The notes beneath the pieces were generated by a model. That model searched no databases, was not told where the DNA came from, and was given only the letters and a program-made list of their open reading frames with translations. Source: Schistosoma mansoni (lineage: Eukaryota > Platyhelminthes > Trematoda > Strigeidida > Schistosomatidae). From it: DNA of 64,000 nt. The stretch is from positions 32,732,295 through 32,796,294 of the forward strand of contig NC_031496.1 in NCBI RefSeq assembly GCF_000237925.1, read 5' to 3'. Positions within the stretch are counted from its first letter, which is position 1, and each line of letters opens with the position of its first letter. Made by a program: the position numbers and the translations under genes. Of this stretch, positions 57,647 through 63,048 are shown in pieces.

Positions 57647-60385
57647 AGCCTGTTACTCCCAATGGAGCATAGGCCGGCGACCAGCTTTCTCCAACCCACT
57701 CTGTCCTGGGCCTTCTTTTCTAGTTCTTTCCAGTTCTTGCTCATTCTTCTCATCTCTGTCCCAATTTCTCGGCGTAATGTGTTCTTTGGTCTTCCTCTTC
57801 TCCTTTGACCTTCAGGATTCCATGTGAGGGCTTGTCTTGTGACGCAATCAGGTGATTTCCTCAAGGTGTGCCCAATCCACTTCCAGCGCTTCTTCTTGAT
57901 TTCTTCCTCTGCTGGAATCTGGTTTGTTGTCTCCCACAGTAACTTGTTGCTGATAGTGTCTGGCCATCGGATACAAAGTATCTTGCGTAGGCAGCTGTTA
58001 ATAAACACTTGTATCTTCTGAATGATGCCTTTCGTAGTTCTCCACGTCTCTGCCCCATACAGAAGAACTGTCTTGACATTTGTATTGAAAATTCTAACCT
58101 TGGTGTTGGTTGACAATTGTTTTGAGCTCCAGATGTTTTTCAGTTGTAAGTATGCTGCTCTTGCTTTGCCGATCCGCGCCCTCACATCTGCATCTGATCC
58201 ACCGTGTTCATCAATGATGCTGCCCAGATATGTAAAGATTTCCACATCCTCCAAAGCTTCTTCGTCAAGTGTAATTGGATTGGTGCATATTGTATTGTAT
58301 CGGAGAGTCTTGCTTTTCCCTTTGTTTATATTGAGACCTACTGCTGCTGAGGCTGCCGCTACACTGGTCGTTTTCTCCTGCATTTGTTGTTGCGTTTGTG
58401 ATAGAAGAGCCAGATAATCCGCGAAGTCTAAATCGTCAAGCTGCATCCTGCCTGTCCACTGTATCCCGTGCATTCCTCCAGATGTTGACGTCTTCATAAT
58501 CCAGTCGATCACCAGGAGAAAGAGAAAGGGTGAGAGTAGGCAACCTTGCCTAACACCGGTCTTTACCTCGAACGAGTCGGTGAGTTGTCCTCCGTGGACG
58601 ATTTGGCAATTTAGTCCATCATAGGAGTTCCGTATGATATTGACTATCTTCTCAGGCACGTCGTAGTGTCGAAGAAGCTTCCATAGTGTCGTCCTGTCCA
58701 CGCTATCAAATGCCTTTTCGTAGTCGATGAAGTTGATGTACAGTGATGAATTCCATTCGATTGATTGTTCCACAATGATACGTAGAGTTGCGATTTGATC
58801 TGTGCACGATCTATCCTTACGAAATCCAGCTTGTTGATCTCGAAGTTGAGCGTCCACGGAATCCTTCATCCTGTTTAACAATACTCTGTTGAAGACTTTT
58901 CCTGGTATTGAGAGGAGAGTGATGCCCCTGTAGTTGTCGCACTTGCTAAGATCGCCTTTCTTTGGTATCTTGATGAGAAGTCCTTCTTTCCAGTCTGTTG
59001 GTACATGTTCTTCGTCCCAAATCTTACTGAAGAGGATGTGGAGTATCTTGGCAGTTGCTGTTACATTTGCTTTCAGTGCCTCCGCCGGGATGTTGAAAGG
59101 ATTATCATACATATACATAAAACTAGGATTACCATAGTGATCGATTATTGAGTCCTTAATTTTAATCAAATCCTACATAACAACTTTATAATGTGACTAC
59201 TCGCCTAAATGATTTATAGCAACCCACATACATTTGAGCTTGTTCACATTTAATTTGATTAAGCTCTTTTATTTACTTATTTAACAGATAGAGCCATTCT
59301 TAGAACGACGACTTATCTATACGATCGTACTTTTATAGTGTTGAGCTTGTATGATATGTATACTTGAGCATAGCATACTGACTACGTACATATTCATTCT
59401 GCTAGCTTTAGTGTTAATCGCTTAAATGAATCGATGACGCATTCATTTTCCTACGTATATATATGTGCATTTTAATCCTGTTCATTGATTCACTTGCTCG
59501 CTGGCTCTTCGGCACTCGCATATCGTTCTTGCTTTGTGTGCCTGTGGTTTTGCTGATCCGTGTGTGATGAGATAATAAACGCATTCAACGTATTCGTATT
59601 AGTCTTCTGATTTATACATCGTTGGGCATTATCTAGCAACTGTTATCAAGACGAGCAATATACGAAGTTAAAGAATTATATCGAATACCGAACGCCACAG
59701 AACTGGTGATTCCCGAAGTACGAACGCAACACAGCTTTCTAAGATTCTATTGAAATACTCAATAAGCCTTTCGGAAGCGCTGTCCATGAAGCCCCTTAAT
59801 CCTACTATTCCTCTTTTTAGGGTCACCAACCCAAAACTTTGGTTTATTAGGCTTGAAAATTACTTTAGAGCTAACCGCATTCATTCACAACGAGATAAAT
59901 TCGGCCACGCAAGCTCTAGCTAAACTGGATGCATAAAAGCCATATGATGTATTAAATCAGGCTGTGATAAAAGCCGTCTCGTTAACTGACCGATAAACTG
60001 TTGAGCAGCTTCTCAATCAAGTGCAAATAGGAGACAGGACTCCATCACAGCTAAACAATTATGTGAGCAGCATAACAAAGGACATGAAGGTAGGCAGACA
60101 CATATTTTATCAGTTGTGGCTTCGTCCACTCCCGCCGAATGTGCAGCAGATCCTCGCCGACATAGACAACATCGCTATACTAGGTGGTAGAATACATGAG
60201 GGAATGAAACACACAAGTCCATATGATTTTATTATACGTAGTAAATAATTAAATATCGAAGAACACTTACATTTGGATATTTCAAAGTATGATCGCGATC
60301 TGAATGATTATTATTATTATTACTATTATTGATAGTATTAGTGACTAACTCTTTTGATCCTGAATTTGAACATTCGGTTAAGTTA
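36277..60385 (-). CDS. DDHD1: DDHD1-type phosphatidic-acid phospholipase A1, C-terminal half
   Basis: Minus-strand exons: 60271-60385 (Ser/Asn-rich linker), 56287-56343, 51472-51765, 44170-44508 and 36277-36524 (with TAA). The first four join in phase 0. Across them: [15 protein letters not shown] (human DDHD1 ENFFCMGSPLAVFL), [11 protein letters not shown] then [18 protein letters not shown] (human LLNIFHPTDPVAYRLEPLIL and KHYSNISPV), a Ser/Asp-rich linker, and RIDYEWQK...[16 protein letters not shown] (human RIDFELRE...SHTAYWSSLDVALFLL). The family hydrolyses phosphatidic acid at the membrane surface; the DDHD domain helps bind lipid and metal. The GHSLG-type active-site part lies upstream and was not found. 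The 36277-36524 exon needs one incoming base, so a small exon of length 3n+1 is still missing between it and 44170. Introns are 4-8 kb and packed with retroposons. 60271-60385 and 56287-56343 are less certain than the rest. Confidence 0.85.
37565..37805 (+). mobile_element. Family B tRNA-like hammerhead retroposon
   Basis: Plus orientation, antisense in the last DDHD1 intron. A-box-like AGCTCAGTGGTCTAGAGG, B-box-like CGGTTCGAATC, then the hammerhead at 37712-37757, then the shared tail ending in GACTCATG. It differs from Smalpha in the whole tRNA-like part and in stem I. Confidence 0.8.
37712..37757 (+). ncRNA. Hammerhead ribozyme, family B, core intact
   Basis: Stem I GCACTG/CAGTGC, core CTGAGGA (N7 = G), stem II GTCC/GGAC, GAAA kept, short stem III over GACC, cleavage triplet CTC. 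One stem III pair is lost (GAAAT in place of GAAAC). Confidence 0.7.
38826..39018 (+). mobile_element. Smalpha-type hammerhead retroposon (family A) with target-site duplication
   Basis: 193 bases: tRNA-like part (GTAGCTAAGTGGATAGCG; GGGTTCGAGTCCC), then the hammerhead, ending TTTGCTT. Flanked by the 11-base direct repeat AATTGATTGAT (38815-38825 and 39019-39029). The split host repeat confirms the empty site. It is shorter than a full 335-base unit, so tRNA-like head plus hammerhead was enough to move. Confidence 0.9.
38942..38986 (+). ncRNA. Hammerhead ribozyme, family A, intact
   Basis: Stem I ATCCAG/CTGGAT, core CTGATGA, stem II GTCT/GGAC (one wobble), GAAAC, stem III AC-GCGC-GT, cleavage after GTC at 38980. 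All catalytic bases are present. Same design as the known Schistosoma satellite hammerhead. Confidence 0.9.
39373..39525 (-). mobile_element. Smalpha fragment, reverse half of a head-to-head pair
   Basis: The spacer half of a unit on the minus strand, ending at the cleavage-site region (TGGAATCCCAGACG), directly followed by a plus-strand half at 39526. Confidence 0.75.
39526..39689 (+). mobile_element. Smalpha fragment, forward half of a head-to-head pair
   Basis: Begins at CTAACAGGACTCAG (start of the tRNA-like part) and runs through the hammerhead to CCACTAC. Confidence 0.8.
39626..39669 (+). ncRNA. Hammerhead ribozyme, family A, core intact, weakened stems
   Basis: Core CTGACGA and GAAAC kept; stem I ATCTAG/CTAGA; stem II GTCA/GGAC has one mismatch at the loop end; stem III is shortened; cleavage triplet ATC. 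Confidence 0.6.
40004..40295 (-). mobile_element. Family B hammerhead retroposon with 15-base target-site duplication
   Basis: 292 bases on the minus strand, sense to the DDHD1-like gene. Begins TCAGAAGGGGGTTTTG, tRNA-like part (GGGTTCGAATC box B), hammerhead region, then the tail. Flanked by perfect ATAGTTATTATTTTA repeats (39989-40003 and 40296-40310), which fixes both ends of the element. The hammerhead has TTGAGGA, so C3 is lost. Confidence 0.9.
40617..41703 (+). mobile_element. RTE-clade LINE, 5'-truncated reverse transcriptase and C-terminus
   Basis: The open frame 40621-41457 reads [40 protein letters not shown] and [11 protein letters not shown] with the catalytic Asp pair intact, then [20 protein letters not shown] and [13 protein letters not shown]. 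After a stop the C-terminal end continues to the 3' end AACAGGCCAAAGTAAATAAG near 41700. It lies antisense in the last DDHD1 intron. The lost 5' part makes it immobile. Confidence 0.9.
42025..42140 (-). repeat. Dispersed repeat D, best copy, with hammerhead-like core
   Basis: Minus strand: CTGATGA, a possible stem TCGTT/AACGA, then GAAAGC. I could not pair stem I convincingly. Related to 29360-29525 and 54520-54720. Confidence 0.4.
42515..42660 (+). repeat. Short tandem repeat with unit of about 57-60 bases
   Basis: Words GTGTCTGG(T/C)TCTCC and GGATTGAGCTGTACTG recur, giving a bit over two imperfect units. Confidence 0.6.
43520..44045. repeat. GC-richer interspersed repeat, unclassified
   Basis: Compositionally unlike the flanks, with a G-run near 43770 and compact low-AT sequence, but no coding motif. 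It looks like part of an interspersed element; not identified. Confidence 0.4.
44613..45140 (+). mobile_element. Unnamed retroposon with (AAATA)n tail and 9-base target-site duplication
   Basis: 528 bases ending in AATAAAATAAAATAAA and flanked by ACTAGATAT at 44604-44612 and 45141-45149. It lies antisense in a DDHD1 intron. The same family is at 12430-12950 (and its duplicate). Tail and duplication show target-primed insertion. No tRNA-like box or protein is seen, so it may be a LINE 3' end or a SINE. Confidence 0.85.
45603..45990 (+). mobile_element. Family B hammerhead retroposon, long form
   Basis: Long 5' leader (CCCTAACGACTGGCTTCAAG onward), degenerate tRNA-like part, then hammerhead CTGAGGC (A9 lost). 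The first about 225 bases are almost identical to 47487-47713. Confidence 0.7.
45993..46075 (+). mobile_element. Smalpha spacer fragment
   Basis: CCAATAAGAGACTGATCGAT through CAACCAAACAATATCAAGTG, the spacer part of a family A unit only. Confidence 0.7.
46140..46770 (-). mobile_element. Two degenerate family B copies in tandem
   Basis: About 46140-46420 and 46515-46770, both minus strand and sense to the DDHD1-like gene. The hammerhead cores are lost (TTAAGGA in the first, CTGGGA in the second). Confidence 0.6.
47185..47425 (+). mobile_element. Family B composite: reverse tail fused to forward tRNA-like/hammerhead part
   Basis: The 47185-47262 part is a minus-strand tail; from about 47263 a plus-strand unit takes over (GGTCCTGGTTTCAAATC box B, then the hammerhead at 47332). 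Confidence 0.6.
47332..47377 (+). ncRNA. Hammerhead ribozyme, family B, core intact but stem I poor
   Basis: Core CTGAAGA and GAAAC, stem II GTCG/GGAC (loop-end mismatch), stem III over AGTT, triplet GTC. Stem I GTACAG/CAGTGA is badly paired, so cleavage is doubtful. Confidence 0.5.
47487..47885 (+). mobile_element. Family B hammerhead retroposon, long form, second copy
   Basis: The near-identical leader makes this a recent relative of 45603-45990. The hammerhead core reads TTGAGGA (C3 lost). Confidence 0.7.
48290..48402. repeat. Trinucleotide microsatellite (ATT/ACT/CCATT mix)
   Basis: Imperfect ATT, ACT and CCATTA array; an Asn/Ser-rich frame on the minus strand is a by-product. It lies in a DDHD1 intron. 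Confidence 0.8.
48600..49085 (+). mobile_element. Family B hammerhead retroposon, long form
   Basis: Leader, tRNA-like part (GGCCAGCTCAGTGGTCTA; GGGTTTGAATC) and tail. Hammerhead CCGAGGA (U4 lost). 48600-48650 is a short opposite-strand piece. Confidence 0.7.
49410..49945 (-). mobile_element. Family B copy (minus) followed by a plus-strand tail fragment
   Basis: 49410-49770 on the minus strand has had the GAAAC half of its hammerhead deleted (CCGTTATGGGACTCC on the plus strand). 49795-49945 is a partial plus-strand copy. Confidence 0.65.
50246..50683 (-). mobile_element. Smalpha, about 1.3 tandem units, degenerate
   Basis: The spacer motif occurs at about 50248 and again at about 50584 (offset 336). 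The single hammerhead reads TTGACTA, so C3 and G8 are lost. Confidence 0.75.
50690..50965 (-). mobile_element. Penelope-like GIY-YIG endonuclease fragment
   Basis: Minus strand: [20 protein letters not shown]. It has the Cys pair and GYIG motif of Penelope-like nucleases and resembles 11480-11790. Broken downstream. Confidence 0.6.
51178..51400 (-). mobile_element. Family B 5' part (truncated, no hammerhead)
   Basis: The minus strand carries the leader and A-box region only. Confidence 0.65.
51432..51467. repeat. (AT)n microsatellite next to a DDHD1 splice donor
   Basis: Pure TA/AT run ending five bases short of the exon 51472-51765, so it begins just inside the intron after GTAAGT. Confidence 0.9.
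51867..52078 (+). mobile_element. Smalpha-type hammerhead retroposon (family A)
   Basis: CTTCACCCCATTGCACAAGC, tRNA-like part (GTGGCCGAGTGGATAACACG), hammerhead, end TTTGCTTATAA. Antisense in a DDHD1 intron. Confidence 0.85.
52000..52044 (+). ncRNA. Hammerhead ribozyme, family A, intact
   Basis: Stem I ATCCAG/CTGGAT, core CTGATGA, stem II GTTC/GGAT (wobble pairs), GAAAC, stem III over GCGC, triplet GTC with cleavage after 52038. Confidence 0.85.
52254..52665 (-). mobile_element. Degenerate Smalpha (52254-52400) and family B fragment (52535-52665)
   Basis: Both on the minus strand, sense to the DDHD1-like gene. The first has CTGAAGA but AAAAC in place of GAAAC (G12 lost); the second lacks the GAAAC half. 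Confidence 0.55.
52666..52975 (+). mobile_element. Family B hammerhead retroposon
   Basis: tRNA-like CCGGCTCAGTGGTCTAGAGG; box B altered (GGGTTGGAATC). Hammerhead CTGAGAA with a small insertion (G8 lost). Confidence 0.75.
53232..53640 (-). mobile_element. Family B hammerhead retroposon, long form
   Basis: Nearly full length on the minus strand, from the AGAAGAGGTTTTGTGGAG side to the TCACTAATGAGCATATG leader. Core CTGAGAA (G8 lost). Confidence 0.75.
53829..54098 (+). mobile_element. RTE-clade LINE, 3'-end fragment
   Basis: C-terminal coding remnants ([15 protein letters not shown], then [21 protein letters not shown]) and a 3' end of TAAGTTAGTAATTAAGTAAG. Plus strand, inactive. A further scrap of the same 3' end is at about 55190-55235. 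Confidence 0.75.
54520..54720 (-). repeat. Dispersed repeat D, third copy
   Basis: Minus-strand words CTGGTGATATCGTT and GATGAAAGCTTC; compare 42025-42140. Confidence 0.5.
54815..55030 (-). mobile_element. Family B copy, degenerate
   Basis: GAAACGACC is kept but the core reads CTGAGAG (G8 and A9 lost). Minus strand. Confidence 0.6.
55446..55868 (+). mobile_element. Smalpha, about 1.3 tandem units with two hammerhead sites
   Basis: First hammerhead cleavage point at 55500, second at 55834: 334 bases apart, the known Smalpha unit length. Order is hammerhead, spacer, tRNA-like part, hammerhead. The second core reads TTGATGA (C3 lost). Antisense in a DDHD1 intron. Confidence 0.85.
55462..55506 (+). 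ncRNA. Hammerhead ribozyme, family A, catalytic bases intact
   Basis: Core CTGATGA, GAAAC, stem III over ACGC, triplet GTC, stem I GTCCAG/CTGGAT. Stem II GTCC/GGAG has lost the pair next to the core, so it should be weaker. Confidence 0.65.
56193..56218. repeat. (CA)n microsatellite
   Basis: Imperfect CACACA run in a DDHD1 intron, close to the 56287-56343 exon. Confidence 0.8.
56490..56907 (+). mobile_element. Third hammerhead retroposon family (C), about 1.2 units, flanked by target-site duplication
   Basis: tRNA-like GAATAGCTGAGTGGTAACG, a box-B-like GGAACAAATCC, then a hammerhead. The first about 77 bases (TAGCATTCG...CAATTGTGAT) recur after 342 bases at 56834-56907, so the insert is more than one unit long. 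Flanks ATAAAACAAAATAT (56476-56489) and ATAAAACAAAAATAT (56908-56922) form a near-perfect target duplication. Sequence otherwise unlike families A and B. Confidence 0.8.
56694..56741 (+). ncRNA. Hammerhead ribozyme, family C, core intact
   Basis: Core CTGATGA, stem II GTGC/GCAC, GAAAC, stem III over ACGG, cleavage after GTC at 56734. Stem I (ACCTTA with CAGGGT) has an A-C mismatch next to the core. Confidence 0.75.
57290..57595 (-). mobile_element. Very degenerate family B copy
   Basis: Only the order of weakly conserved words supports it (GACTGGGCTCAGTATCCGAT, CTCACTAGAACTCTG). No hammerhead core remains. The RTE LINE is inserted at its edge. Confidence 0.45.
57609..59095 (-). mobile_element. 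RTE-clade LINE, 5'-truncated, with 13-base target-site duplication
   Basis: One long open frame on the minus strand covers the reverse transcriptase: [92 protein letters not shown] and a C-terminal ending SNRLK. The 3' end is a TAAG tandem tail (TTAC on the plus strand, 57609-57645). AAAGGATTATCAT at 57596-57608 and 59096-59108 is the target duplication. The catalytic box reads FADY in place of FADD and the endonuclease is missing, so it is dead on arrival. Sense orientation in a DDHD1 intron. The start of the open frame beyond 59095 is host sequence. Confidence 0.95.
59205..60250 (+). mobile_element. LTR retrotransposon fossil (Gypsy-like gag remnant)
   Basis: A probable LTR-like and leader region (about 59340-59720, with an AATAAA site and a TGGTGATTCCCGAAG primer-site-like word) is followed by gag-like sequence ([13 protein letters not shown], then [18 protein letters not shown]). 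Broken, with several interruptions; no pol seen. It ends next to a DDHD1 exon. Confidence 0.6.
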
Positions 60386-60689
60386 CTAAAAATACAATAA
60401 TAATAATGGTGAATACAATGCAAAAAGTTATCAATCCAGTTCCCATAGATACTAACAACTTATCACCTGAATAAATTACTAACAGATTTTTTTCGAAAAA
60501 GAATTGAAAACTTGCTTACTTTTATTATATACCTCTGAGTATTTGATTAGGCCAGTAAAGGTATCTCAAGTCAGTTATCTATTTACTTAAGAAATGGGTT
60601 GAATGTAATGCCTAGTATTTTTCTTTAGTTTGTTTAATGTCTTGCAAATATAATCATTAAAAGTTGGGAATAAGGGTAGATTATTATCA

Positions 60690-61085
60690 GAAGTGGTTTC
60701 GTGAAGATTTCAGTATTTGCATAAATGAAATCATGAGTCGATTGAAGTTAGGCCACCAGGGAAAACCTGGAAGCACTGGACGGCTGTTTCGTTCTATTGA
60801 GGGACTCCTCAAGAGTGCGAATCCACGATCCCGCACTCACGAGATTCGAACCCAGGACCTACCAGTCTCGCGCCATAGCACTTAACTGACGGACCACTTA
60901 GCCGGCATCCAACGGTGTTAATGTCTAACTTCAACTGATCCACGAAGTTGAGGAACCGTTCACTAATTGTCTTCAGTGAGTTGATATCTCACATCAGACG
61001 TGGTTTGAACTCCACTGGTCACTGCTTCTCACTAGAACTCCAGGATTTACCTCTAGAAGTCAGTCACTAGTGAGCATATGATTAA
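60690..61085 (-). mobile_element. Family B hammerhead retroposon, long form
   Basis: Minus strand with leader, tRNA-like part (GGGTTCGAATC) and hammerhead TTGAGGA (C3 lost); the rest of the stems is well preserved. Confidence 0.8.
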
Positions 61086-61099
61086 TATTATTATCAGAA

Positions 61100-61290
61100 G
61101 GGGTTTTGTTGAGATTTAGTACATTCATAGTTGAAAGCATGGGATCGTGCATGCGCACTGCTGAGGAGTCCTATAATAGGACGAAATGGCCTTCCAGTGC
61201 TTCCAGGTTTTCCTTGATGGTCTAGCTTCAATTAACTCATGCTTTCAACTATGACAATACTAAATCTCCACAAAACCCCTTCTGATTTAA
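61100..61290 (+). mobile_element. Family B fragment with intact hammerhead
   Basis: Short plus-strand piece from the hammerhead to the tail, flanked by inverted ends (AGAAGGGGTTTTG at left, CAAAACCCCTTCTG at right). Confidence 0.75.
61155..61200 (+). ncRNA. Hammerhead ribozyme, family B, core intact
   Basis: Stem I GCACTG/CAGTGC, core CTGAGGA, stem II GTCC/GGAC, GAAA, stem III over GGCC with one lost pair, triplet TTC. Confidence 0.7.
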
Positions 61291-61681
61291 CTGATTGAGT
61301 TATTAGCGGTTTAAGTGAACTTAGTTGAGAAGTACAAAATTCAAGGTATAATATACACTATAATGGCTACCAAGAACAAAAAACAGTTCGAAATCAGCTT
61401 CCACGAAACTGATTTATTCTTTATTTGATTTAGAATCTTCAAATTTAACATGAATTCGTAATTTTTATTTGATCACTTTTTTTCTTTCTTTTTTTTTTGA
61501 AACGACTCTTGATTTTCAGTCCTTTTGTTATTATCATAAACGATACCGTTAGAACTAAGTCTTCTTGCTATTCATTTTGTTCACTTCATCTCTCTCTATA
61601 AATTGAATCTATTAGGTTGAACTGAATGAACAAAACTTTTTCTTATAAGAATGTGATTATTAAAAATTAGGTTATATATTT

Positions 61682-62166
61682 CCAACACCAAATTCAGAAT
61701 TTTCAGTACAAATAATAAGAGAGTTCTACTGTATAGGGCGGAAACTTGGAGAACTACGAAAACCATCATCCAGAAGATATAGGTGTTTATTAACAGTCGT
61801 CTATGCAATATATCTCGGATCCGTTGACCAGACACTATCAGCAACAAGTTACTGTGGGAGATAACAAACGAGATTTCAGTGGAGGAAGAAATCAGGAAGA
61901 AGAGCTGGAAGTGGATAGGACGCACATTGAGGGAGTCACCCAACTGCATCACAAAGCATGCCCTCACTTGGAATCGTCAAGGCCAAACGGAAAGAGGAAG
62001 GCCAAAGAACACGTTACGCCGAGAAATAGAGACAGACATGAGAAGAATGAACAAAAATTGGATAGAACTAGAAAAGAAGGCCCAGGACAGAGTGGTTTGG
62101 AGAATGCTGGTCAATGCCCTATGCTCCCTTGGGGGTAACAGGCTTAAGTAAGTAAGTAAGTAAGTA
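61682..62166 (+). mobile_element. RTE-clade LINE 3' fragment with 13-base target-site duplication
   Basis: Starts inside the region coding for the RT C-terminus ([17 protein letters not shown]), continues through [20 protein letters not shown] and [20 protein letters not shown] to GNRLK, and ends in a TAAG tail. AGGTTATATATTT at 61669-61681 and 62167-62179 flanks it. Heavily 5'-truncated. Confidence 0.9.
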
Positions 62167-62477
62167 AGGTTATATATTTAAAAATATATCAGATTATTCA
62201 ACCACAACCAGTCTGTGATATCATTAATCAATCAAATTAGAAGTTATTTAATACATAGAGTTGTATAATTATTAATTTACAAATCATGGAACCATACCCA
62301 GTAAATAACTTATAAACAACCATTTCATCTTTATACATTAGATTATTACCTAGAAGTTAAAAAATGAATTAACTTGTATACAAAAAGAATATACTACTTT
62401 TAGAGATTTGTCGATAAGATCATGATCAGAAATTGCCCATGTTGTATTACAAATTAATTTTCAATAACCAATGAATT

Positions 62478-62927
62478 TTATATAGTTGAGATCATGAGTC
62501 AATTGAAGCTAAACCACCATGGAAAACCTGGAAGCACTGGATGGCTGTTTCGTCCTATTGTGGGACTCCTCAGCAGTGCTTATACACGACCTCGCCTCGC
62601 CAGATTCGAACCCAGGACCTACCAGTCTCGCGACAGAGGACTTAATCTCTAGACCACTGAGCCGGCATCCAACGGTGTTAATGTCTAACTTTAACCAATC
62701 CACAAAGTTGAGCGACACATCCACCAATGTCTTCAGTGAGTTGATATCTCCCAACAGACCTGGTTGAACTCCACTGGTAACTGTTTCTCAGTAGAACTCC
62801 AGGAAATACCTCATAGAGCCAGTCACTAGTGAGTATATGATCATTATCAGAAGGGGTTTTTCAATTGACTCATGATCTCAACTATATAAAATTACTAAAA
62901 TCTCCACAAATTCCCTTTTCTGATAAT
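62478..62927 (-). mobile_element. Family B hammerhead retroposon with inverted ends and 9-base flanking repeat
   Basis: CAATGAATT flanks it at 62469-62477 and 62928-62936. Near-perfect inverted sequences of about 28 bases (TATATAGTTGAGATCATGAG at left; its complement at about 62863-62890) lie near the two ends. tRNA-like part GGGTTCGAATC. The hammerhead is intact. Confidence 0.8.
62534..62579 (-). ncRNA. Hammerhead ribozyme, family B, intact
   Basis: Stem I GCACTG/CAGTGC, core CTGAGGA, stem II GTCC/GGAC, GAAAC, stem III over AGCC, triplet ATC. Best preserved family B ribozyme in the window. If the DDHD1-like gene extends this far, it is in sense. Confidence 0.85.
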
Positions 62928-63005
62928 CAATGAATTACTTTTATGATTCTAAAACAAGTAGTATTTCTATAAAGCTGAAAACTATATTCAGTTTTGGGAA
63001 TTAAA

Positions 63006-63007
<2 letters not shown>

Positions 63008-63048
<41 letters not shown>
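63008..63048. repeat. (TAA)n microsatellite
   Basis: Uninterrupted ATA/TAA run. Confidence 0.95.
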
